A DNA stretch of 8,479 nt, taken from positions 1 to 8,479 of the forward strand of contig DATCYZ010000009.1 in the NCBI GenBank assembly GCA_036526195.1, written 5' to 3'. This DNA comes from DATCYZ01 sp036526195. GTDB taxonomy: Bacteria; Pseudomonadota; Gammaproteobacteria; Burkholderiales; SG8-39. The position numbers were made by a program, and so were the translations under genes. Positions 1-5,554 of this stretch are shown piece after piece. The notes beneath the pieces were generated by a model. That model was not told where the DNA came from. It did no database searches and worked only from the letters and a program-made list of their open reading frames with translations. Within the stretch, counting starts at the first letter, position 1; each line of letters opens with the position of its first letter.

Positions 1-27
1 CTCGAGGACGACGAGTACCCGTTCTGA
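1..27 (+). CDS. 3' end of an unidentified rightward gene (partial)
   Basis: The first eight codons read LEDDEYPF and then TGA. All eight end in G or C, which matches codon use in the rest of the window, so this is the best candidate for the C-terminus of a gene entering from the left. The +3 frame is a competitor: it stays open to a TGA at 75-77 and reads SERIGKQVAATAKLYR at its end, but it begins with codons that are rare here (CGA, GGA, CGA, GTA). If the +3 frame is real, its stop overlaps the convergent HD remnant's stop by ten bases. Too little is visible to name a product. Confidence 0.3.
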   Translation, partial: LEDDEYPF

Positions 28-67
28 GCGAACGCATCGGGAAGCAGGTCGCCGCGACCGCAAAGCT

Positions 68-343
68 CTACCGCTGACGCCAGCCGCGCCTGCTCTGTTT
101 GTAGGCCCAGTCGATCAGGCTTGCGTCCCGTGCCGCCGGTGCGCACAGCCGGTCGGGGTCGGGCACCTGGCCCACACGGCCAAGGTCCAAGCGGTCCGCG
201 TCCCAGCACACCTGTACCGTCACTTCCGCCTCCTGAAGCCCGTCGGAGTGATGCGTGCAGGCATAGTTGAGCGCGTCGCGCTCCGCTCGGGACAGCACCT
301 GCAGGTCTTCGGCCAGTTCGGTGATCGACTCCGCCGCGCGCAT
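68..343 (-). pseudogene. C-terminal remnant of a small HD-superfamily protein
   Basis: The frame encodes 91 residues from ATG (343-341) to TAG. It contains ACTHHSDGL followed by VCWDADRLDLGRVG and a PDPxxLC-AAR tail. I recognise this as the C-terminal half of small bacterial HD-domain hydrolase-like proteins, usually about 160-180 residues, in which the CWDADRLDL aspartates are conserved. The N-terminal half, with the HGxxHW and HD(S/L) metal-binding histidines, is absent. Upstream the same frame reads ACGAGMRAAE, resembling the family's DPxHGxRAAE segment, and hits a stop at 430-428 after residues that no longer look like the family. A possible HDLG remnant lies one frame over at 376-387, suggesting a frameshift. 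The enoyl-CoA hydratase gene begins at 416, so there is no room for a normal N-terminus unless the genes overlapped. A functional 91-residue protein is possible but less likely. Family assignment is from memory of the motif, with no search run. Confidence 0.5.
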
Positions 344-415
344 TCCGGCCCCGCAGGCGGGGTGCCTTGATGTGCGCCAAGGTCGTGCCGCGGCGCGCGC
401 TGCACCCTGCCTCCT

Positions 416-1189
416 ATGAACCCGGAATCACCGATCACCCTGCGCGAGGACGGCCCGGTGGCCGTTGTCACGCTCGCGCGCCCCCCGGTCAATGCGGTGG
501 ACGAGGCCTGGCTTGCCTGCCTCGACGGCCTGCTTGGCGGCCTCGAGGGCGCGACGCCCGCGCGCGTGCTGCTGCTGCGCTCCTCGGCGCGTGTCTTCTG
601 CGCGGGCGCCGACCTTGCATTGATGCGCAGCCGTTTCGACACCACCGAAGGGCAGGCTCGGATGGTCCGCTTCGTGCGCGCGATGCAGCGCGTCTACCTG
701 CGCCTCGAAGCGCTGCCGCTGGTGACGATTGCGGAGATCGGCGGTGCGGCGCTCGGCGGTGGGCTGGAACTCGCCCTGTGCTGCGACCTGCGGATCGCCG
801 CGACCGAGGCGACGCTCGGCTTGCCCGAGGCGCGCCTCGGCCTGATCCCCGGCGCCGGCGGCACCCAGCGCCTGACACGCATTGCGGGCGAAGCGACGGC
901 AAAACGCCTGATTCTCGGCGCGGAGGTGGTCGGCGGCGCCGAGGCGGCCGCGCTCGGAATCGTGCAATGGTCGGTGCCCGGCGCGGCGCTGGAGGCGCGC
1001 GCACGCGCGCTGGCCGAGGCGATAGCCGGGATGCCCGCAGGCGCCCTCGCGGCCTGCAAGCGCGGCGTGCAGGCCGCTGCGACGGGCGACCCCTCGGGCT
1101 ATGCGATGGAAGTGCAGGCCACGGCGAAACTGCTCGCCGACGCCGAGACCCGGGACCGGGTCCGGCGCTTTCTCGAGCGCAGGCGCTGA
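416..1189 (+). CDS. Enoyl-CoA hydratase/isomerase family protein
   Basis: This 257-residue protein is a full-length crotonase-fold enzyme, expected to add water to 2-enoyl-CoA (or isomerise or hydrate a related acyl-CoA) in the cytoplasm during beta-oxidation or aromatic-acid degradation. The CoA/oxyanion-hole segment FCAGADL is at residues 61-67, and the second oxyanion segment ALGGGLELA is at 112-120. E118 and E138 (in GLPEARLG) align with the two catalytic glutamates of rat mitochondrial hydratase (Glu144 and Glu164). IPGAGGTQRL at 144-153 is the family signature. Having both glutamates favours a true hydratase over a family member with one. The ATG at 416 gives the normal N-terminus (ITLREDGPVAVVTLARPPVNA), but no Shine-Dalgarno sequence precedes it. 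The gene stands alone: a truncated gene lies on its left and a convergent biotin carrier on its right. The natural acyl-CoA substrate cannot be read from the sequence. Confidence 0.93.
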   Translation: MNPESPITLREDGPVAVVTLARPPVNAVDEAWLACLDGLLGGLEGATPARVLLLRSSARVFCAGADLALMRSRFDTTEGQARMVRFVRAMQRVYLRLEALPLVTIAEIGGAALGGGLELALCCDLRIAATEATLGLPEARLGLIPGAGGTQRLTRIAGEATAKRLILGAEVVGGAEAAALGIVQWSVPGAALEARARALAEAIAGMPAGALAACKRGVQAAATGDPSGYAMEVQATAKLLADAETRDRVRRFLERRR

Positions 1190-1275
1190 GCCCGCCCGGG
1201 CGCCCGCCGGCGCTCAAGCCGCGCCGGATCCGGCCGATAAGACTAGGCCCGCGCGGGCCGCTCAGGTCGCGTCAC
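1190..1275. other. Palindrome-rich gap between convergent genes
   Basis: Three perfect GC-rich palindromes lie in tandem between the convergent stops: CGCCCGGGCG (1193-1202), GCCGGATCCGGC (1223-1234) and GGCCCGCGCGGGCC (1246-1259). The last could fold as a 5-bp stem with a GCGC loop. None is followed by a run of T on either strand, so this is not a classic intrinsic terminator. A bidirectional stalling or Rho-assisted termination region is a reasonable inference from the convergent context. GC-rich palindromes are common by chance at this base composition. Confidence 0.35.
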
Positions 1276-1288
1276 TCAGGTCGCGTCA
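1261..1288. repeat. Perfect 14-bp tandem duplication at the biotin carrier stop
   Basis: CTCAGGTCGCGTCA occurs at 1261-1274 and again immediately at 1275-1288 without a mismatch. Read on the minus strand, the copy at 1275-1288 contains the last three codons (Asp-Ala-Thr) and the TGA stop of the biotin carrier gene. The other copy repeats those bases just after the stop. The protein is unchanged by the duplication. It looks like a recent replication-slippage event in untranslated DNA. Confidence 0.85.
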
Positions 1289-1497
1289 ATTTCGGCGAGG
1301 TCCTGGCCTTCGGCGATCGTCTCGCCCTCGGCGACCAGGAAGCGCGCGATGCGCCCTGCGGCGGGCGCCGCCACCGGGATTTCCATCTTCATCGATTCGA
1401 GGATCATGATCTCCTCGTCCGCTGCGACGACCGCGCCGGCCCGCGCCGTGATCTTCCACACCGTGCCTGCCACGTCCGCCTTCACCCTGGTCGCCAT
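1276..1497 (-). CDS. Stand-alone biotin (biotinyl/lipoyl) carrier domain protein
   Basis: This 73-residue protein is just one biotinyl domain. The modification site is ESMKMEI at residues 34-40, with K37 as the predicted biotinylated lysine; methionines on both sides are typical of biotin acceptors rather than lipoyl domains. The glycines of AGTVW (10-14) and AAGRI (46-50) fit the flattened beta-barrel hairpins. Such a carrier would shuttle CO2 between a biotin carboxylase and a carboxyltransferase in the cytoplasm. It is far shorter than AccB (about 150 residues), which has a Pro/Ala-rich linker, so it is not the housekeeping subunit. No carboxylase or transferase gene is in the window, so the partner is unknown. 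The ATG at 1497-1495 is supported by a strong GGGGAGGA ribosome site five bases upstream. The same frame stays open further upstream to 1944, but that extension overlaps the transporter gene and is spurious. It is divergent from benE across 145 bp. Confidence 0.9.
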   Translation of the reverse strand: MATRVKADVAGTVWKITARAGAVVAADEEIMILESMKMEIPVAAPAAGRIARFLVAEGETIAEGQDLAEIDAT

Positions 1498-1502
1498 GCC
1501 GA

Positions 1503-1511
1503 TCCTCCCCT
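1503..1511 (-). promoter_or_regulatory. Strong ribosome binding site of the biotin carrier gene
   Basis: The minus strand reads AGGGGAGGA five bases before the ATG at 1497. It is the clearest Shine-Dalgarno sequence in the window and fixes the start of the small biotin carrier gene within a much longer open frame. Confidence 0.75.
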
Positions 1512-1564
1512 GAGGGCGCGGTGATACGCGAGGCGTGCCGCGGGGCGCCGCTTCAGGGTGTATA

Positions 1565-1580
1565 GTAACATATACGTTAC
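1565..1580. promoter_or_regulatory. 16-bp palindromic operator candidate between divergent genes
   Basis: GTAACATATACGTTAC is an inverted repeat in which seven of eight base pairs match; only positions 6 and 11 do not pair. It sits in the single AT-rich patch (about 1559-1585) of the 145-bp region between the biotin carrier (start 1497) and the transporter (start 1643). TATAGT (1561-1566) and TATACG (1571-1576) on the plus strand, and TATACA (1566-1561) on the minus strand, resemble -10 boxes overlapping the palindrome, so a bound repressor could block both promoters. Size and symmetry suit a TetR-type or similar dimeric regulator, which is inference. No regulator gene lies in the window, and I could not place convincing -35 boxes. 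Confidence 0.5.
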
Positions 1581-1642
1581 CAAAAAGGCCTGGCCGGCCC
1601 CGACTCGAACCTGTTGCACGCGCAGCGGCCAATTTGGGGACA

Positions 1643-2893
1643 ATGGGGCTCCTGCCGGACTCGCGAACCGTGTCGATCGAAACGCCCGAACGTCCCCTGC
1701 CAGGCCCTGCGCGCGTCGCCGCCGATTTCGGCGCGACGCAGGCGACCAACGCGCTGGTGGCCTTCATCTTCGCCGCCTCAGGCCCGATCGCGATCATCCT
1801 CGCGGTCGGTTCGCGCGGCGGCATGTCGGAGACCGACATCTCCTCGTGGATCTTCGGCTCGTTCTTCCTCAACGGCCTGATCAGCCTGCTGATGTGCTGG
1901 CTGTACCGCCAGCCGCTGGTGTTCTTCTGGACGATTCCCGGCATGGTGCTGGTGGGGCCGGCGCTCGGCCATTTGTCGTTTCCGGAAATCGTCGGCGCCT
2001 TTCACGCCGCCGGCCTGCTGATGCTGCTGCTCGGCCTCTCGGGCTGGGTGCGGCGCGCGATGCAGGCGGTGCCGATGCCGATCGTCATGGCCATGGTGGC
2101 GGCGGTGTTCCTGCGCTTCGGGCTGGACCTGGTTTATGCGCTGCGCGACGACTTCATGCTCGCCGCGCCGATGGTGGCGGCGTTCTTCCTGCTCTCGGCC
2201 GTGCCGCGCGTGGCGCGCGGACTGCCGCCGCTGGTGGGCGCGATGCTGGTGGGCGCGGCAGTGATCGCGCTGACGGGCAGCTTCACGCCGGGCGCCGGCC
2301 CGATCTTCGGCATCGTGCAGCCGACGCTGTACGCGCCGGTGTTCTCGTGGCGGGCGATGATCGAACTGGTGGTGCCGCTCGCCATCACGGTGCTGGTGGT
2401 GCAGAACGGGCAGGGCTTCGCAGTGCTGAGCGCGGCGGGCCACAAGCCGCCGATCAATGCCATCACCGTGGCCTGCGGGCTCGGGTCGTTCTTTTCGGCG
2501 CTGGTCGGCGCGGTCTCCACCTGCCTCACCGGGCCGGTGAACGCGATCATCTCCGCCTCCGGCGAGCGCTCGCGCCACTACACCTCCGGGCTTGCCGTCG
2601 CCCTGATGGCGCTGCCCTTCGGCCTGCTCTCGCCGACCTTCACCCGCCTGCTGCTCGCCACGCCGAAGGCCTTCATCGCCACGCTGGCGGGCCTTGCCAT
2701 GCTGCGCGTGCTGCAATCGGCGTTCACGATCTCGTTCCGCGACCGCTTCACGCTCGGGGCGCTGGTCACCTTCATCGTCACCGCGGCGGACGTGCCGATC
2801 TTCAACATCGGCGCGCCGTTCTGGGGACTGTTGATCGGCTTCGCGGCGTCATGGCTGCTCGAGCGCGGGGATTTCGAGAAGGCCGCGCCCTGA
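1643..2893 (+). CDS. benE-like: BenE-family benzoate/H+ symporter-like transporter
   Basis: From ATG 1643 this is a 416-residue polytopic inner-membrane protein of the BenE family, expected to import benzoate or a similar organic acid with protons. Hydrophobic segments run along its whole length, about 11-12 helices. Family landmarks are ASGPIAIILAVGSRGG near residues 45-60, FFWTIPGMVLVGPAL at 94-108, QNGQGFAVLSAAGHKPP at 254-270, STCLTGPVNAII at 292-303 with RSRHYTSG after it, and the final ADVPIFNIGAPFWGLLIG helix at 382-399. The frame opens earlier (1535), but that N-terminus runs through the operator region and is not membrane-like, so 1643 is preferred; GTG at 1670 is another option and gives 407 residues, nearer the usual 390-400. 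The ribosome site is poor (GGGGA only two bases away). It is followed by an FAD enzyme gene on the same strand after 75 bp. The exact substrate is unknown. Confidence 0.88.
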   Translation: MGLLPDSRTVSIETPERPLPGPARVAADFGATQATNALVAFIFAASGPIAIILAVGSRGGMSETDISSWIFGSFFLNGLISLLMCWLYRQPLVFFWTIPGMVLVGPALGHLSFPEIVGAFHAAGLLMLLLGLSGWVRRAMQAVPMPIVMAMVAAVFLRFGLDLVYALRDDFMLAAPMVAAFFLLSAVPRVARGLPPLVGAMLVGAAVIALTGSFTPGAGPIFGIVQPTLYAPVFSWRAMIELVVPLAITVLVVQNGQGFAVLSAAGHKPPINAITVACGLGSFFSALVGAVSTCLTGPVNAIISASGERSRHYTSGLAVALMALPFGLLSPTFTRLLLATPKAFIATLAGLAMLRVLQSAFTISFRDRFTLGALVTFIVTAADVPIFNIGAPFWGLLIGFAASWLLERGDFEKAAP

Positions 2894-2915
2894 GCGGGCA
2901 CGCTGCGTGCCCCGC
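2894..2915 (+). other. GC-rich hairpin just after the transporter stop
   Basis: GGGCACG (2896-2902) and CGTGCCC (2906-2912) form a perfect 7-bp stem with a CTG loop, starting two bases after the benE-like stop codon. No T run follows, so it is unlikely to be a complete intrinsic terminator. It may protect the upstream transcript end or reduce read-through into the FAD enzyme gene at 2969. Confidence 0.4.
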
Positions 2916-2968
2916 GGAGAATCGATGGTTTACCCGACGTCAACCCGGGACCTGACCAGAGAACGCTC

Positions 2969-4567
2969 ATGACCGCACGCAAACTCAAGATCGTGGGCTG
3001 GGGCTACGAAGGCGAGGAGATCTCCGCCGACGAGCATCGGATGATCACCGAACGATTCACGGCGCGGTTTCCGGGCGAATTCGAGATCCGCAAGGCGCCC
3101 GCGGAGGACGCAATCGAACTGCACGGCCCGCGGCTGGACGTTCCGGCGTCGCTCAAGGCCTTCAGTTCGACCGACAAGCGCGACCGCCTCGTGCACACCT
3201 ACGGCAAGTCCTTTCCCGACTACGCGCGTGCCTTCGAGCGGGATTTCGCCAATGCGCCGGACATCGTCGCGTTCGCGCGCTCGGAAGTTGACATCGAGGC
3301 GGTGTACGAGCACGCCGCAGGGGCCAATATCGCGGTGATTCCCTTTGGCGGCGGCACCTCGGTGTGCGGGGGCGTCGAGCCGGCGGTCGGCGGTCGTTAC
3401 AACGGCACGCTCAGCCTCGACCTGACCGGGCTGGACAAGATCGTCGAAGTCGACAAGACCAGCCGCGCCGCGCGCATCCAGGGCGGCATCCGGGTGCCGG
3501 AGATGGAGGCGCAGTTGAAGGCCCATGGGCTGACCCTGCGTCATTTTCCGCAGAGCATGGAACTCGCCACCCTGGGCGGCATGATCGCCACCCGCTCTGG
3601 CGGGCATTTCGCCACGCTCTACACCCACATTGACGACTTCGTGGAAAGCCTGCGCATGGTGACGCCCGCCGGCACCATGGAAAGCCGTCGCCTGCCCGGT
3701 TCAGGCGCCGGTCCCAGCCCGGATCGTCTGATGATCGGTTCCGAAGGCGCGCTCGGCATCATCACCGAGGCGTGGATGCGCTTGCAGGCGCGGCCGCGCT
3801 TTCGCGCCGGCACCGCGGTGCTGTTCGATGACGTCTACCGGGCGGCCGAAGCGGTGCGGGTGATCTGCCAGGCCGCGCTCTATCCCGCCAACGTGCGGCT
3901 GCTCGATGCGCGCGAGGCGTACAACAACGGGTTCGGCGACGGACGGCAGTCGGTGGTGGTGCTCGCGTTCGAGAACGACGACCATCCGCTGGAGGCCTGG
4001 ATCGACCGGGCGCTTGCGATCTGCCGCGATTTCGGCGGCGCCTATGACGACGGCAGCGCGAAGGGGGAGGGCGGACATCGCGCCGGCGCCGCCGGCGCAT
4101 GGCGCAATGCCTTCATCCGCATGCCCTACTTCAAGAAGACCCTGGTCGAGATGGGGATCATCACCGACACCTTCGAAACCGCCATCACCTGGGAGCGCTT
4201 CCCGGGCTTCTACCAGGCGGTGCTGGCCGCGACCGAGGCCGCCTGCAAGGAGGCGACCGGACAGGCGGGCAGCGTGTCGTGTCGCTTCACGCACTGTTAT
4301 CCGGACGGCCCGGCCCCTTACTTTTCGTTCCAGGCCAAGGGGCGCCACGGTGCGCTTGCCGAGCAATGGCTGCAGATCAAGAGCAAGGCCTTCGATACCG
4401 TGATGAAGCTGGGTGGCACGGTGACGCATCACCATGCGGTCGGCCGCGATCACATGCCCTGGTATCAGCGTCAGCGCCCGGATCTCTTCGCAGCGGCGCT
4501 CGCCGGCGTCAAGGATCGGCTCGATCCCCGGGCCATCCTCAATCCGGGCGTGTTGCTGCCGGCCTGA
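2969..4567 (+). CDS. FAD-binding oxidoreductase, alkyldihydroxyacetonephosphate synthase (AGPS) family
   Basis: This 532-residue flavoprotein has a VAO/PCMH-type FAD domain at about 95-275. It contains PFGGGTSVCGG (125-135), LSLDLTGLDKIVEVD (148-162), HFPQSMELATLGGMIATRSGG (192-212) and GSEGALGIITEAWMRL (257-272). The C-terminal substrate domain carries VRLLDA (309-314), ETAITWERFPGF (403-414), APYFSF (449-454), the histidine triplet THHHAVGRDH (486-495) and LDPRAILNPG (518-527). The HHH loop, the upstream tyrosine (Y451) and the arginine (R310) match features important in eukaryotic AGPS, which swaps the acyl chain of acyl-DHAP for a fatty alcohol in ether-lipid synthesis. The GWG near the N-terminus is also typical. 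Bacterial homologues are largely uncharacterised and some are annotated as 2-hydroxy-acid dehydrogenases, so the substrate is open. No signal peptide or transmembrane helix is evident. The ATG at 2969 has a weak purine-rich AGAGAA upstream. Co-transcription with the transporter 75 bp upstream is plausible. Its stop is 9 bp from the convergent Rieske gene. Confidence 0.85.
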   Translation: MTARKLKIVGWGYEGEEISADEHRMITERFTARFPGEFEIRKAPAEDAIELHGPRLDVPASLKAFSSTDKRDRLVHTYGKSFPDYARAFERDFANAPDIVAFARSEVDIEAVYEHAAGANIAVIPFGGGTSVCGGVEPAVGGRYNGTLSLDLTGLDKIVEVDKTSRAARIQGGIRVPEMEAQLKAHGLTLRHFPQSMELATLGGMIATRSGGHFATLYTHIDDFVESLRMVTPAGTMESRRLPGSGAGPSPDRLMIGSEGALGIITEAWMRLQARPRFRAGTAVLFDDVYRAAEAVRVICQAALYPANVRLLDAREAYNNGFGDGRQSVVVLAFENDDHPLEAWIDRALAICRDFGGAYDDGSAKGEGGHRAGAAGAWRNAFIRMPYFKKTLVEMGIITDTFETAITWERFPGFYQAVLAATEAACKEATGQAGSVSCRFTHCYPDGPAPYFSFQAKGRHGALAEQWLQIKSKAFDTVMKLGGTVTHHHAVGRDHMPWYQRQRPDLFAAALAGVKDRLDPRAILNPGVLLPA

Positions 4568-4576
4568 GCGTCGCGG

Positions 4577-5554
4577 TCAGCCGAGCCCCTGCGCGCGCAT
4601 TGCGCGGCGCCAGGCGAGGGCGACGGCGTCGAACTTCAGGTGCAGCTCTTCGTGGGGGTCGAACGGCGCCACCACCGGGCGCTGCGATTCGACGATGCGC
4701 CGGTCCTGTTCGAAGATGGTAGCTTCGAAATCCTGCATCACCGAGGCGCTCTGGTCGTGGTGGTAGTTGCGCGCCACGAGGCAGTAGCCGACGGCCTGCG
4801 CCTCGGCCACCGGCTGCACGGTGAACAGGTACACCATGCCGTCGGCACCGCCCCAGTCGATGTGCTCGATGAGCGTGTACGGCAGGTGGATCGCGTAGCG
4901 CGTGCGGCGCAGTTCGGCCTTGCGGTCCTCGGCGGCGAACACCGGCAGCTTCTCGGTGTTCTGCTGGTCCGGGCGGCCGTAGGCGTAGCGCAGCACCGGG
5001 CCGTCGGTCTCGACCGCGTAGGGCGCGACCACGGGTTTCGACGGATCGCCGAGCAGGCCCGGGTGCACCCAGGGAAAGTGGCCGAAGTCGGTGAAGTTCT
5101 CCAGCATGCGCGAGGCGTTTGCGTTCCAGGCAAAGGGGCCGGTGGGCACCACGCGCCAGGCCGGATCGGAGAACTCGGGAATCTCCGGAATTTCCCAGCG
5201 CGGGGCTTCCAGCGCCACCCAGGCGAGGCCGTGACGTTCGACGCAGCGGAACGCCTCGACGCAGGCCTTCGGCGGCACCCGCATCGGGTCCTCGAGTTGC
5301 GGGATGTGTACGCAGCGCCCGCCGCTCTCGAAGCGCCAGCCGTGGTACGGGCAGACCAGTTCGCCGTTCTCGATGCGCCCGAGCGAGAGCGCGGTGCCGC
5401 GATGCACGCAGCGGTCGCGCAAGGCGCGCAGCGCGCCGGTGCCGTCGCGCCACAGCACCAGTGCCTCGCCGAGCAGGGTCGTGGCCACGGGGTCCGCACC
5501 GACCGTATCGGCGTAGGCCACCGGATGCCAGCAGGCGCGCAGCGCGGCGCTCAC
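4577..5554 (-). CDS. Rieske [2Fe-2S] aromatic ring-hydroxylating/demethylating oxygenase subunit
   Basis: This 325-residue protein is a Rieske-type non-haem iron oxygenase catalytic subunit. Residues C49 and H51 (CVH) with C68 and H71 (CPYHGW) form the [2Fe-2S] Rieske centre. N153-x2-D156-x2-H159-x4-H164 (ENFTDFGHFPWVH) gives the mononuclear iron histidines and the bridging aspartate, and D284 in EQDRRIVESQRP is the likely third iron ligand. Size and motif spacing fit the VanA/phenoxybenzoate/dicamba oxygenase group, which takes electrons from a separate reductase and oxidises or O-demethylates aromatic or heterocyclic compounds. The substrate cannot be read from the sequence. The start is GTG at 5554-5552, which overlaps the upstream TGA (5553-5551) as GTGA, so translation is probably coupled. 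It is the last gene of the ridA-dapA-Rieske operon. No reductase gene accompanies it: the flavin reductase at 7873 has no Fe-S domain and is an unlikely direct partner. Confidence 0.9.
   Translation of the reverse strand: MSAALRACWHPVAYADTVGADPVATTLLGEALVLWRDGTGALRALRDRCVHRGTALSLGRIENGELVCPYHGWRFESGGRCVHIPQLEDPMRVPPKACVEAFRCVERHGLAWVALEAPRWEIPEIPEFSDPAWRVVPTGPFAWNANASRMLENFTDFGHFPWVHPGLLGDPSKPVVAPYAVETDGPVLRYAYGRPDQQNTEKLPVFAAEDRKAELRRTRYAIHLPYTLIEHIDWGGADGMVYLFTVQPVAEAQAVGYCLVARNYHHDQSASVMQDFEATIFEQDRRIVESQRPVVAPFDPHEELHLKFDAVALAWRRAMRAQGLG

Noticed and set aside
1535..1642. Upstream extension of the transporter frame
   Set aside because: The 36 extra residues are not membrane-like and would be encoded across the palindrome and promoter region. 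ATG 1643 gives a family-like length.
1498..1944. Upstream extension of the biotin carrier frame on the minus strand
   Set aside because: It overlaps the transporter gene and has no domain resemblance. A strong ribosome site marks the ATG at 1497.
1778..2716. 312-residue minus-strand frame opposite the transporter
   Set aside because: The composition is His/Arg/Glu/Gln-rich, as expected from the antisense of a hydrophobic membrane protein. No ribosome site or domain was seen.
4568..4576. Possible terminator between the FAD enzyme and Rieske genes
   Set aside because: The convergent stops are separated by only nine bases with no hairpin or T run, so termination must occur inside the opposing genes or depend on Rho.
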